From the NCBI GenBank assembly GCA_963849605.1, contig CAWKHX010000002.1, forward strand, positions 186,001-250,000: 64,000 nucleotides of DNA, read 5' to 3'. This stretch comes from DASPHG01 sp963849605. GTDB taxonomy: Bacteria > Actinomycetota > Thermoleophilia > Solirubrobacterales > Thermoleophilaceae. Of this stretch, positions 33,980-44,231 are shown in pieces. Numbering within the stretch: the stretch's first letter is position 1; each line of letters starts with the position of its first letter. Under the pieces are notes generated by a model that saw only the letters and a list, made by a program, of their open reading frames with translations, was not told the DNA's origin and searched no databases. A program made the position numbers and the translations under genes.

Positions 33980-34766
33980 AGTTACGGCTGGACGCTCTGG
34001 CCGCCTGGCGCATCACGTCGATCGGCGGCTCCCGGCCGGTCCAGCGCTCGAACGACAGCGCGCCCTGCCGGACGAGTACCTCGAGACCGTCGACGAGCTC
34101 TGCTCCGGCGGCCTCCGCCCAGCGGGCAAACGGGGTCTCGTGCTCGCCGTAGACGAGCTCGACGGCGATCTGCGGCGGCTCGATCCAGGCGAGCGGCAGC
34201 TCCTCGATCTCATCACCGGGGTGAAGCCCCACCGACGTGGCGTTCACGACCAGGTCGGCGGTGACCGGCGCCTCCACGGCCGCCACCTCGAGCTGCTCCG
34301 CCAGTGCCTGCGCCCGCTCGGCGGTCCTGTTCCACACGCTCACCTCGGCGCCCGCCTCGCGCAGCGCCCACGCCGCCGCCCGTCCGGCGCCGCCCGCACC
34401 CAGCACGAGCGCTGCCATGCCCCGAGGGTCGCGAGGCAGCGCGGCCAGGAGCCCGGCGGCGTCCGTGTTGTCAGCGTGGATCGCGCCGTCGGTGAAGCTG
34501 AGCGTGTTCGCCGCGCCGATCGCGCGCGCCGCGTCGCTCGCCTCGTCGGCGACCGCGAGCGCGGCCTCCTTGTGCGGGATGGTCACGTTCGCGCCCCGGT
34601 AGCCCGACTCCGGCAGCGCGCGGACGGTCTCGGCGAACGCGTCGGGTGCGACTGGCAGCTTGACGTAGCGCCAGTCGAGGCCGAGCGCCTCGAACGCCGC
34701 GTTGTGCATTGCCGGCGAGCGGCTGTGCTCAACCGGATCGCCGAGGACGCCGGTGAGTGTCAGCAA
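33978..34766 (-). CDS. aroE: Shikimate dehydrogenase
   Basis: AroE reduces 3-dehydroshikimate to shikimate with NADPH. TTG at 34766 overlaps the mltG stop and gives a normal N-terminus (LTLTGVLGDPVEHSRSP), 262 residues. The substrate residues are visible: Ser pair in HSRSPAMHN, VTIPHKEAA with catalytic Lys, NTDAAGLL with Asp. The cofactor motif is GAGGAGRAAAWAL, followed by NRTAERA, favouring NADP. It completes most shikimate steps represented in the window. Confidence 0.94.
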   Translation of the reverse strand: MLTLTGVLGDPVEHSRSPAMHNAAFEALGLDWRYVKLPVAPDAFAETVRALPESGYRGANVTIPHKEAALAVADEASDAARAIGAANTLSFTDGAIHADNTDAAGLLAALPRDPRGMAALVLGAGGAGRAAAWALREAGAEVSVWNRTAERAQALAEQLEVAAVEAPVTADLVVNATSVGLHPGDEIEELPLAWIEPPQIAVELVYGEHETPFARWAEAAGAELVDGLEVLVRQGALSFERWTGREPPIDVMRQAARASSRN

Positions 34767-36022
34767 TCGGTCGGCGACTGGCCGCCCTGCCGGTCGCGTT
34801 CGGCGTTGTACTGGTCCACGTACTGCTGGAACTCCGCGTCGGTCTCCGCGAAGACGTGCTCGCCTTCGCCGCACGGCTTGACCACGAAGAACAGGTAGTC
34901 CGTCTTCGCCGGGTGCGCGGCCGCCTCGATCGACTCGAGCCCCGGGTTGCCGATCGGCCCCGGCGGCAGTGCCGCATTCGTCCGCGTGTTGTACGGCGAG
35001 TCGAGAGCGAGCTCGGACATCTTGAGCGGCTCGGTCCAGTTCCCGGTCGCGAAGCGGATCGTCGCGTCGATGCCCAGCGGGATGCCAGCCTTGAGCCGGT
35101 TGTAGATCACCGACGCGATCAGGGGCCGGTCCTTGTCGACCCCGGCCTCGCGCTCGACCATCGACGCGATGGTCAGGATGTCGTACGGGGTCAGGTTCTT
35201 CGACTTCGCGAAGCGCATGTCCACCGTGTCGAACTGCTCCTTGAACGCGGCCAGCTGCTTGTCCACCAGGCCCTTGACGTCCGCGCCGCTCTTCAGCTCG
35301 TAGGTGGCCGGGAAAAGGAAGCCCTCGAGGTTCTCGGCGCTGCCGGCCTTGTACTCGCTCAGGTCGATCGCCGGCGAGCTCACGCTCGCCTCCTCGTAAT
35401 CGCCCTCGAGCCCGGCCTGCTTGGCGATCGGCGCGATCTCGGCCCGCGAGCGGCCCTCGGGAATGGTGACCGTGACGACGTCCTTCGGCGGCCCCTCCGA
35501 GAGCGCGTCGATGGCCGCGCCGTAGCTCATGTCCTGCTGCAGCTTGTAGCTGCCCGGCTTCAGGTCGCCGCGGTCGCCGCCGAGCGTGACGCGGGTGCGG
35601 AAGAAGAACGCGCTCGAGATGACGTCGTTCTCCTCGAGGATGTCGCCGATCTCGGTGACGGTCGCACCGGTCGGTATCTGCACACGGACCGCCCCCTCGC
35701 CGTCGCCCTTGAACGGCTGGAAGAGTGAGAAGAGGAACCAGACGGCGAAGATCGCGAAGAGGAGGGCGGCGCCGATCACTACGCGGAAGAACGTCCTTCG
35801 TCGCTGGTCGCTGGTCGCTGGTCGCTGGTTGCTCGTTGCTCGTTGCTCGGTGCTCGGTGGTGGTGGCGGCGGCGGTGGCGGGGGCGCCGCCTCGCGGGGG
35901 GGCGGCTCGACCACCTGCTGGGGCACCGGGGGCGGCGGCTCACCGCGACGGCGCGCCTCGCGTTCGAGGCGCGCGCGCTCGCGCTCCTCGGCCGACCGCG
36001 GCGTGTCGTCGCCCCGGCTCAT
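34760..36022 (-). CDS. mltG: Endolytic murein transglycosylase MltG
   Basis: MltG cuts nascent peptidoglycan and ends glycan strand growth. The 420-residue protein has a charged and proline-rich cytoplasmic tail (1-75), one membrane helix (about 82-103), a LysM-like part (VQIPTGATVTEIGDIL) and the YceG catalytic domain with Glu in IASMVEREAG, SVIYNRL and LDSPYNTRTNAALPPGPIGNPG. The tail contains a short dispersed repeat translated as ATSNQRPATSDQR. Four-base overlap with ruvX; stop overlaps the aroE start. Confidence 0.95.
   Translation of the reverse strand: MSRGDDTPRSAEERERARLEREARRRGEPPPPVPQQVVEPPPREAAPPPPPPPPPPSTEQRATSNQRPATSDQRRRTFFRVVIGAALLFAIFAVWFLFSLFQPFKGDGEGAVRVQIPTGATVTEIGDILEENDVISSAFFFRTRVTLGGDRGDLKPGSYKLQQDMSYGAAIDALSEGPPKDVVTVTIPEGRSRAEIAPIAKQAGLEGDYEEASVSSPAIDLSEYKAGSAENLEGFLFPATYELKSGADVKGLVDKQLAAFKEQFDTVDMRFAKSKNLTPYDILTIASMVEREAGVDKDRPLIASVIYNRLKAGIPLGIDATIRFATGNWTEPLKMSELALDSPYNTRTNAALPPGPIGNPGLESIEAAAHPAKTDYLFFVVKPCGEGEHVFAETDAEFQQYVDQYNAERDRQGGQSPTDC
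35801..35858. repeat. Tandem CGCTGGT / TGCTCGT repeat inside mltG
   Basis: Direct copies of TCGCTGG (35801-35828) change into TTGCTCG copies (35829-35858). They encode the Arg/Gln/Ser/Thr-rich peptide of the MltG tail, next to the proline run. The first unit equals that of the inverted array at 31581-31631, so one repeat family has entered both an intergenic site and a gene. Confidence 0.7.
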
Positions 36023-36405
36023 CCGGCGCGCGCCATCAGGAACGCTTCGAGCAGGTGCGCGGCTGCACGCGAGTCGGCGTCCGCGGTCCCGCCGGAGCGC
36101 TCGGCCTGCCGGGTCGTCAGGCGTTCATCGTGCATGACGACCGGCACGCTGACGCGCGCGGCTAGCCGCTCCGCGAAACGACGGGTCCAGCGGGCCTGCT
36201 CGCCCTCCTCCCCACGCATCGTGAGCGGCAGGCCGACGACGACCTGCTCGATCTGGCGCTCTCTCACGAGGCGGGCGAGGGTATCGACTCCGCGCTTCGT
36301 GTCGGGTTGCGACACGGATTCGAGTGGGGTAACCACCGTCTCCGTTGGGTCACAGACCGCGCAGCCGCAGCGGGCCTCGCCCGCGTCCAGCGCGAGGATT
36401 CGCAT
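36019..36405 (-). CDS. ruvX: Holliday junction resolvase-like YqgF/RuvX (16S rRNA 5' end processing)
   Basis: The 128-residue RNase H-fold protein begins MRILALDAGEARCGCAV with the first catalytic Asp, then VVGLPLTMRGEEGEQA and HDERLTTRQAE with the later acidic residues. Members take part in ribosomal RNA end processing and were once proposed as resolvases. ATG at 36405 overlaps the alaS stop (TGATG). The alaS-ruvX-mltG order is widely conserved. Confidence 0.93.
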   Translation of the reverse strand: MRILALDAGEARCGCAVCDPTETVVTPLESVSQPDTKRGVDTLARLVRERQIEQVVVGLPLTMRGEEGEQARWTRRFAERLAARVSVPVVMHDERLTTRQAERSGGTADADSRAAAHLLEAFLMARAG

Positions 36406-39026
36406 CAGGAGAGCTGCTTCTCGATCTCGAGGCGCGCCGCCGCGAGCGCTTCCGGAAGCTTCTCCGGCTCCTTGCCGCCAGCCTGCGCGAGCGTCGGCCT
36501 TCCTCCGCCCCCGCCTCCGGCGATCTGAGCGGCAACTTGGATGACGTCGCCGGCATTCAGCCCGCGCTCGACGACCGACGGGGCGAAGTTCGCCACCAGG
36601 TGCACCCGGCCGTCGGCGGTCGCCCCCAGCACCACCGCGCTGTCTCCCAGCTTCTGCCGAAGCTGATCCGACAGAGCAAGCAGCGCCTTCGGGTCGTCCG
36701 CGTCCGCGATCTCGGTGAGCACGCGCACACCGGCCATCTCCTGCGCGCGCCCGGCAAGCGCCTCGGCCTGCTCGGGATCGGGGCCGGCGCGCTGCCGGCC
36801 TTTCTTCGCGTCCTTCATCGACGCCTGCATCTTCCGCACCGCGTTGACCACGTCGTGCTCCGGCACGCGCAGGATCTCCGCGAGCTCGCGCATGTCCTCT
36901 GTCCTGCGGCGGAACTCCTCGATGCCGCCGGCGGCGGTCAACGCCTCGATGCGGCGCACGTTCGACGCGCTGGACGTCTCGTGCGTCACGTGGAACAGGC
37001 CCACCTCGGCAGTCGAGGCGACGTGGGTGCCGCCGCACAGCTCGCGCGACACCCCGTCCACGTCGACCATCCGCACCCAGTCGCCGTACTTCTCGCCGAA
37101 GAGCGCCATTGCACCGAGCCGCTCCGCCTCGTCGCGCGTCGTGTGCACCGCCCGCACCAGGTGGTTCTCGACGATCCAGGCGTTCACCGCCGCCTCCACG
37201 TCGGCCAGCTCCTGCTTCGAGAGTCGCTCGCCGTGCGTGAAGTCGAACCGCAGCTTGTCCGGGCCGACATACGAGCCCGCCTGGCGAACATGCGGGCCGA
37301 GCCGGTCGCGCAGCGAAGCGTGCAGCAGGTGAGTGGCGGTGTGGTTGCGCATCGTCGCCAGGCGGCTCGCGCGGTCCACCACAGCGCGCGCCCGCTGGCC
37401 CTCGCCCAGGTCGCCCTCGAGCTGCTCGAGCTCGACCGCCTGGTCGTCGCCGAGGCGGAAGACGTCCGCCACTACCGCGCGGCCCGAGTCCGTCTCGACC
37501 ACGCCCGCGTCGGCGACCTGCCCGCCGCCCTCGGGGTAGAAAGGGCTCTCCTCGAGCTTCGCAAGCATCCGGCCGTCGTCCCGCTCGAGCGCGCGAATGA
37601 CCGTCTCCGACTCCATTGTCTCGTAGCCGACGAAGCGCGTCTCGAAGCCGGAGCCCTTCGCGAACGTGAGCACTTTTTGGTGCTCGTCGCCGCGGGCCGT
37701 CTGACGCCCGGCGCGCGCGACGCGACGCGCTTCCTCCATCAGCTCCTCGAAGCCCTGGTCGTCAACCGACAGCCCCTCGTCGGCCAGCATCTCCTTCGTG
37801 AGCTCGTAAGGGAAGCCGTAGGTGTCGTGCAGCTTGAAGGCGTCGTCGGCCGACACCCATGAGGTGCCCTCCTCCTTCGCGCGCACGACGATCTCGGCGA
37901 GCAGCTTCTCGCCCTGCGTCAGGGTTCGCCGGAAGCCCTCCTCCTCAGCGGCCGCCCACTTCGCGATCGTGTCGCGCTGCTCGTGGAGCTGCGGGTACGC
38001 GTCGCCCATCACCTCATGGACGACATCGGTGAGCGGGACGAGGAACGGCTGGTCGATGCCGAGGACGCGGCCCTGCTGGATCGCGCGCCGCATGATCCGG
38101 CGCAGGATGTAGCCGCGATCCTCGTTCGAGGGCACGACGCCGTCGGCCAGCAGGAACGCCAACCCGCGGCCGTGGTCGGCGAGGATCCGCAGCGCGCGCG
38201 TCGCGGCCGGGTCGTCGTCCTGCCCGTAGCGGCGGCCGGACAGCTCTTCGCCGAAGCGGATGTACGGCAGGAAGTGCTCGGTCTCGAAGACCGACGGGAC
38301 GTCCTGGAGGATCGCCGCCATCCGGTCGAGCCCCATCCCCGTGTCGATGTTCTGCGCCGGCAGCGGGGGCAGCGTGCCGTCGGGCTTCAGCTCGTACTGC
38401 ATGAAGACGAGGTTCCAGAACTCGAGGAAGCGCTCGGTGTCGTCACCCGGCCGGTCCTCCTCGCGGCCGAAGGCGAGCCCGCGGTCGAGGTACAGCTCCG
38501 AGCACGGCCCGCACGGCCCGGTCGGGCCCGACTGCCAGAAGTTGTCCTCGCGCCCGAGGTGCACGATCCGCTCGTCCGGGACGCCGATCGCGTCCCAGCA
38601 CGCGATCGCCTCCTCGTCGGGACCGAGTCCCAGCTCGTCATCGCCGCCGAAGACGGTCACCCAGATCTGCTCCGGGTCGAACCCGTAGCCCTGGGTCGAC
38701 AGCTCCCACGCGAACTCCGCGGCGCCCTGCTTGAAGTAGTCGCCGAACGAAAAGTTGCCGAGCATCTCGAAGAACGTGAGGTGGCGGGCGGTGAGGCCGA
38801 CGTTCTCGATGTCGGTCGTCCGGAAGACCTTCTGGCACGAGGTCAGGCGCGGGTGGGGCGACGTCTCGTCACCGCGGAAATACGGCTTGAACGGCTGCAT
38901 CCCGGCCGTCGTCAGGAGCACCGACGGGTCATAACTCGCCGGGACGAGCGACCCTGAGGGCATGCGGCGGTGATCGCGCTCCTCGAAGAACGCAAGAAAC
39001 GTCTCACGAATCTGATCCGCAGTCAC
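36405..39026 (-). CDS. alaS: Alanyl-tRNA synthetase
   Basis: AlaRS charges tRNA-Ala and edits mis-made Ser- or Gly-tRNA. Class II motifs lie in the first 250 residues (RCFRTTDIENVG-like motif 2 region as VFRTTDIENVG; GMGLDRMAAI motif 3), the editing domain has HTATHLLHASLRD and the CGGTHVASTAEVG zinc-type block, and the C-Ala domain ends with a Gly-rich GGGGGGRPTLAQAGG. GTG at 39026 gives the normal start (VTADQIRETFLAFFEERDH), 873 residues; the frame is open upstream to 39191, including an ATG at 39056. First gene of the alaS-ruvX-mltG-aroE operon. Confidence 0.96.
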   Translation of the reverse strand: MTADQIRETFLAFFEERDHRRMPSGSLVPASYDPSVLLTTAGMQPFKPYFRGDETSPHPRLTSCQKVFRTTDIENVGLTARHLTFFEMLGNFSFGDYFKQGAAEFAWELSTQGYGFDPEQIWVTVFGGDDELGLGPDEEAIACWDAIGVPDERIVHLGREDNFWQSGPTGPCGPCSELYLDRGLAFGREEDRPGDDTERFLEFWNLVFMQYELKPDGTLPPLPAQNIDTGMGLDRMAAILQDVPSVFETEHFLPYIRFGEELSGRRYGQDDDPAATRALRILADHGRGLAFLLADGVVPSNEDRGYILRRIMRRAIQQGRVLGIDQPFLVPLTDVVHEVMGDAYPQLHEQRDTIAKWAAAEEEGFRRTLTQGEKLLAEIVVRAKEEGTSWVSADDAFKLHDTYGFPYELTKEMLADEGLSVDDQGFEELMEEARRVARAGRQTARGDEHQKVLTFAKGSGFETRFVGYETMESETVIRALERDDGRMLAKLEESPFYPEGGGQVADAGVVETDSGRAVVADVFRLGDDQAVELEQLEGDLGEGQRARAVVDRASRLATMRNHTATHLLHASLRDRLGPHVRQAGSYVGPDKLRFDFTHGERLSKQELADVEAAVNAWIVENHLVRAVHTTRDEAERLGAMALFGEKYGDWVRMVDVDGVSRELCGGTHVASTAEVGLFHVTHETSSASNVRRIEALTAAGGIEEFRRRTEDMRELAEILRVPEHDVVNAVRKMQASMKDAKKGRQRAGPDPEQAEALAGRAQEMAGVRVLTEIADADDPKALLALSDQLRQKLGDSAVVLGATADGRVHLVANFAPSVVERGLNAGDVIQVAAQIAGGGGGGRPTLAQAGGKEPEKLPEALAAARLEIEKQLS

Positions 39027-39142
39027 CGGGCGCAGTCTACGAACCGAAGCCTCCATCCCGGCTTGCAGGTTCGGTTGGACGAATGTACGCAAAAGGGCAA
39101 GTTTGCTGGGACATTCATACGCGCGCGCCGAATGGGCGAGCG

Positions 39143-40558
39143 ATGGACTCGTCTGTTGCATTGGTGGGGGCTGCCCGAGAGCGACACGCAAACCCGCTCT
39201 CTTCCCGGGAGTGGTTCGCGAGTGCCGTGGTTGCGTTCGGCTTCTTCGTGGCGGCGACCATCACGCTGATCGTCGTGCCGTGGGAGCCGGATGCGGATCC
39301 CGTCGTCATCGCCTTGCTGCTGGGCCTCTATGCGGTCGTTTCGCGCATCGAGTTCGAGATCGGGAACGGCACGACCAACCCCGAGCAGCTCGTGTTCGTG
39401 CCGATGCTCTTCCTGGCGCCGCTCGGCCTCGTGCCTTTCCTGGTCGCGGCCGGCTTCGCGCTCGGGCGCGTCCGCAAGGGGATCGGCCGCGCCGAGCGGG
39501 GACACTTCGTCTCGGACCTCGCCGCCTCGTGGTTTGCGCTGGGGCCCGTGTGGGTCCTCGCGACCATGGCGCCGAGCGGGCCTCCATCGCTCGACTCGGT
39601 CGAGATCTACCTGCTCGCGCTGGTAGCCCAGGGCGTCGTGATCACCGCGGCGGTGGTCGTCCAGGCCTGGCTCGAGGGAGACCGCCAGCCGATCTGGCCG
39701 GTCCTCTGGGCGTCGCGCGTCGACGCGGTCCTGTCCCCCGTCGGGCTTCTCGTCGCGATCGAGGGGGCGAAGGAGCCCGCTGCCGTTCTCGCCGTCGTCC
39801 CACTCGTGTGGCTGCTGCACGTCTTCTCCCATGAGCGCAAGGAGCGCTACACGGCTTCGCTCGAGCTCCAGAACGCCTACCGCGGCACGGTCATGCTGCT
39901 CTCAGACGTCGTCGAGGCCGAGGACGACTACACGGCCTTCCACTGCCGCTCGGTCGTCGAGCTGGTCGCCGAGGTCGCCGAGGAGCTGAACATTCCGAAG
40001 TCCGACCGGCAGGAGCTCGAGTTCGCGGCGCTGCTGCACGACGTCGGCAAGATCGCGATCCCGAAGGAGATCCTGAACAAGCCGTCCAAGCTCACCGACG
40101 AGGAGTTCGAGCTGATCAAGACACACACGATCGAGGGGCAGCAGCTGCTCGATCGCGTCGGTGGCCTGATGGGGCGCGTCGGCAAGATCGTCCGCTCGTG
40201 TCATGAGCGCTGGGACGGCAAGGGGTACCCGGACGGTCTCGGCGGGAACGAGATCCCGCTCGCGGCCCGGATCGTCTTCTGCTGCGACGCGTACAACGCG
40301 ATGACCACCGACCGGCCCTATCGCAAGTCGCTCGGGCGCGAGAAGGCGCTCGCCGAGATCCGCGACAACGCCGACACGCAGTTCGACCCGAGGATCGCCG
40401 CGGCCCTCGAGCGCGTGGTCATGAACGACGAGCGCTACCCGCGCCTCGTCGAGGGCGTCGCGTCATCGCATGCGGTTGCCGCGGCACTCGGAGCGGGCCA
40501 CGAGCCTTCGCTCCCGCTGACGCAGACGGACGAGCCCGCGGCCGCTGCGGCGGGCTAG
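39143..40558 (+). CDS. Membrane protein with HD-GYP-type output domain
   Basis: Six to eight membrane helices (about residues 20-235) precede an HD-GYP-like domain (about 255-440): LLHDVGKIAIPKEIL, KTHTIEGQQLL, SCHERWDGKGYPDGL and CCDAYNAMTTDRPYR. The first His of the usual HHE is Cys, so the metal site may be incomplete. There is no GGDEF domain. It may be a c-di-GMP phosphodiesterase or a receptor. ATG at 39143 (471 residues) has GGGCGAG ahead; an upstream ATG at 39083 is also open. The end overlaps the next MFS gene by four bases. Confidence 0.85.
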   Translation: MDSSVALVGAARERHANPLSSREWFASAVVAFGFFVAATITLIVVPWEPDADPVVIALLLGLYAVVSRIEFEIGNGTTNPEQLVFVPMLFLAPLGLVPFLVAAGFALGRVRKGIGRAERGHFVSDLAASWFALGPVWVLATMAPSGPPSLDSVEIYLLALVAQGVVITAAVVVQAWLEGDRQPIWPVLWASRVDAVLSPVGLLVAIEGAKEPAAVLAVVPLVWLLHVFSHERKERYTASLELQNAYRGTVMLLSDVVEAEDDYTAFHCRSVVELVAEVAEELNIPKSDRQELEFAALLHDVGKIAIPKEILNKPSKLTDEEFELIKTHTIEGQQLLDRVGGLMGRVGKIVRSCHERWDGKGYPDGLGGNEIPLAARIVFCCDAYNAMTTDRPYRKSLGREKALAEIRDNADTQFDPRIAAALERVVMNDERYPRLVEGVASSHAVAAALGAGHEPSLPLTQTDEPAAAAAG

Positions 40559-41841
40559 CCGCGCGCGCCGGCCGCGACCGGCTCTTCGACCCCGTCCAGC
40601 TGGTCGACGAGCTGGGGCAGCGGCTCCGCCGCCGGTGCGGGGACATCCGCCCACGCGCCCCGCAGCAGCCACGACGACACGGCCGTGACGGCGAGAACGC
40701 CAGCACCGGCAAGCGCAAGCACGGCGCGCGTGTCGAGCGTCGCGAGCAGGAGACCGGCTGACGCGAAGGCGATCGTCCACGCCCACGCGTCGAGGGTGTC
40801 GCGCAGACCGAAGACGCGACCGAGCAGGTTGTCGCGCACCGTCACCTGGAGGAGCAGTCGCTCGTGGACGAGCATGAGGCCGTTGCCGAAGCCGGCGACG
40901 GCGAAGCCAACCGCGGCCAGCGCGATGCTCGGCGCGACCGCCGCGGCGAGGAAGCCCGTGCCGGTGACACCAAGCCCGACCAGGTAGCGGCGCTTGAGCA
41001 AGCCGGGGTCGGTGCTGCCGGCACCGGCGAGCGACCCGGCCACCACGCCGAGCCCGAAGACCGCTACAAGCATCGCGAACCCGGCGTCGCCTGCACCCAG
41101 CTCGTCGTCAGCCAGCAGCAGCTCGCCGACGTTGAAGAGACCCGCGAACAGCACCACCGCCGACGACCCGGCGATCACCACGCGCAACTTGGGCATCTGC
41201 GCGACTGCACGCACTCCCGCGCGCGCCTCGCGCACGAGCGAGCGCGACTCGTCGCGGCGCTCGCCGCCGCCGAGCGGCACCCGGGTGAGCGCCGCCGCGG
41301 ACACCGCAAAGCTCAGGCCGTTGACCAGCACGACGGTCTCGGCGTCGGCCACGAGCAGGCCGACGGCGGCGAGCGCCGGGCCAAGCGTGAAGCCGACGTC
41401 CGCCAGCGCGCCGTACAGCGACGTCGCCGCGGGCAGCCGGGCGGGCGATACGAGGCTCGGCAGGCCGGCCATCACGGCGGGGCGGAAGAGCCCTGTGCCG
41501 ATGCCCGCGAGCAGAGCTAACGCAACCGTCGCCTCGAAGCTGCCGAAGAATGCGAGGGAGATAAACGCCAGCGCGCGGGCGAGGTCGGCGATGGCGGCGC
41601 ACCAACGCCGCGACCAGCGATCGGCGGCAGCTCCGAAGATCGGCCCCAGGAACATCGACGGCAGGAAGTCGGCGAGCAGCACGAGGCTGATGGCCCACGG
41701 CGAGTCGAGCCGCTCGTACGCGAGGACGAGCAGCGCCACGTAGCCCGCGCCTGTCCCGAGCGACGACTGCGCGTGCGCGGCGAAGAACACGCGCGACTGC
41801 GGCTCCCGGTGAAGGAGGTCTTGTATCGGCTTGAGTCCCAT
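40555..41841 (-). CDS. MFS transporter (DHA3/EntS-like)
   Basis: A 428-residue protein with 12 helices. The helix 2-3 loop has GPIFGAAADRWSRRW, a motif A form typical of the DHA3 group (EntS, MefA-like), and VHERLLLQVTVRDNLLGRVFGLRD in the second half matches this group's motif. It probably exports a drug or siderophore-like compound. It lies downstream of the opp operon, separated by about 290 bases with a strong hairpin. Confidence 0.88.
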   Translation of the reverse strand: MGLKPIQDLLHREPQSRVFFAAHAQSSLGTGAGYVALLVLAYERLDSPWAISLVLLADFLPSMFLGPIFGAAADRWSRRWCAAIADLARALAFISLAFFGSFEATVALALLAGIGTGLFRPAVMAGLPSLVSPARLPAATSLYGALADVGFTLGPALAAVGLLVADAETVVLVNGLSFAVSAAALTRVPLGGGERRDESRSLVREARAGVRAVAQMPKLRVVIAGSSAVVLFAGLFNVGELLLADDELGAGDAGFAMLVAVFGLGVVAGSLAGAGSTDPGLLKRRYLVGLGVTGTGFLAAAVAPSIALAAVGFAVAGFGNGLMLVHERLLLQVTVRDNLLGRVFGLRDTLDAWAWTIAFASAGLLLATLDTRAVLALAGAGVLAVTAVSSWLLRGAWADVPAPAAEPLPQLVDQLDGVEEPVAAGARG

Positions 41842-41890
41842 TTGCAGTCAGCCTCGTCCTTGAGCTGTGCACCGCCAGTTAGTGGAGCGC

Positions 41891-41917
41891 GGGGGCCGCA
41901 CGGTGGGTGCGGCCCCC
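41891..41917 (-). terminator. Strong hairpin after the opp operon
   Basis: GGGGGCCGCA and TGCGGCCCCC form a perfect 10-bp stem around CGGTGGG. It lies between the end of oppF (42130) and the start of the MFS gene (41841). There is no T run, so termination is inferred. The rest of 41842-42129 holds short palindromes: CTAGTC/GACTAG (41965-41984), AAGCAATTGCTT (42023-42034) and TTCTAGAA, of unknown role, and no gene. Confidence 0.6.
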
Positions 41918-42129
41918 TGCCCACACTGAATCAGCGGCGGAAAACCATGGAGGGTTCCCTTTCCTAGTCGGTGCCTCTGACTAGCTGCTAATGCACAGCT
42001 TCTGTGGAAAAGTCGGCGCGCGCAAGCAATTGCTTCTAGAACATTCGTCCACAAAACCTCAAAAAACCTTCAGCCCGCCGGGATAACGCCGGTCACCCAG
42101 ACGGCAAGAACTGCTGCAAATCGGGGCCT

Positions 42130-43193
42130 TTAGGCCTGAGGGAGCTCGTCGCCCGCGCTGAGCGGGCTCGCAGCAGACTTCGTGGCGGCTGAAATCTCCT
42201 CCGCCGACACGTTCTGCGGGTGGTGGCACGCGGCGAGATGGCCGTTCGCGTATTCGGTAAGCGGCGGCTCGACGCGCTTGCAGATATCGGTCGCGTGCGG
42301 GCAGCGCGGATGGAACCGGCACCCGGCCGGCGGGTCGATCGGGTTGGGCGGCTCCCCCTCCAGCACGATTCGCTCGCGCTCGCGGTTGCGCTTCGGGTCG
42401 GGGATCGGAATCGCAGCGAGCAGCGCCTCGGTGTACGGCATGATCGGCTTTGTGTAGAGCTCCTCCGCCGGCGCGAGCTCGACAATCTTCCCGAGGTACA
42501 TCACCGCGATCTGATCCGACACGTGGCGGACGACGCTGAGGTCGTGCGCGACGAACATGTAGGTCAGGCCGAAGTCGTCCTGGAGGTCGTCGAGCAGGTT
42601 GATGATCTGCGCCTGCACGGAGACGTCGAGCGCCGAGACCGGCTCGTCGAGCAGGATCAGGCGCGGCTCCAGCGCCAGCGCGCGCGCGATCCCGATCCGC
42701 TGCCGCTGCCCGCCCGAGAACTCGTGCGGATAACGGTTGGCGTGCTCCGGCGCGAGGCCGACGCGCTTGAGCAGCTCCTGCACGCGCGGCCCCACGTCGT
42801 CGCGGCCGTGCAGCCTGAGCGGAGCGCCGATGATCTGCCCGACGCGCTTGCGCGGGTTGAGGGACGCGAACGGGTCCTGGAATACGAGCTGCATCTCGCG
42901 CCGCAACGGCCGGAGGGCGCGCTGCCCGGTGGACGAGATGTCCTCGCCGCGGAACCTGATCGCGCCCTCAGTGGGATCGAGCAGGCGCGTGATCGATCGC
43001 GAGAGCGTCGTCTTGCCGCACCCGGACTCGCCGACGAGCCCGAGCGTCTCCCCCTCGCGCAGCTGGAAGGTGACGTCGTCGACCGCGTGCACGTGCCCGA
43101 CGGTGCGGTCGACCAGCAGGCCGCTCTTGATCGGGAAGTACTGCTTGAGGTGCTCGACGTCGACGAGCGGCGCGCTCCCGTTGCCGTCGGCGC

Positions 43194-43197
<4 letters not shown>
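42130..43197 (-). CDS. oppF: Oligopeptide/nickel-type ABC importer ATPase OppF
   Basis: The 355-residue ATPase has Walker A GESGCGKTT, Q-loop LVFQDPFASLNPR, signature FSGGQRQR and Walker B LILLDEPVSALD, plus the C-terminal oligo-HPY region GCRFHPRCPHATDIC with the cysteines of an iron-sulfur site. GTG at 43197 overlaps the oppD stop (GTGA). It pairs with OppD to energise the OppBC permease. Confidence 0.94.

Positions 43198-44230
<1,033 letters not shown>

Positions 44231-44231
<1 letters not shown>

Noticed and set aside
39083..39142. GEMM-like blocks (ACGCAAAAGGGCAAG) ahead of the HD-GYP-type gene
   Set aside because: The two blocks are in the wrong order and adjoin each other without the P2 hairpin, so this is not a riboswitch.
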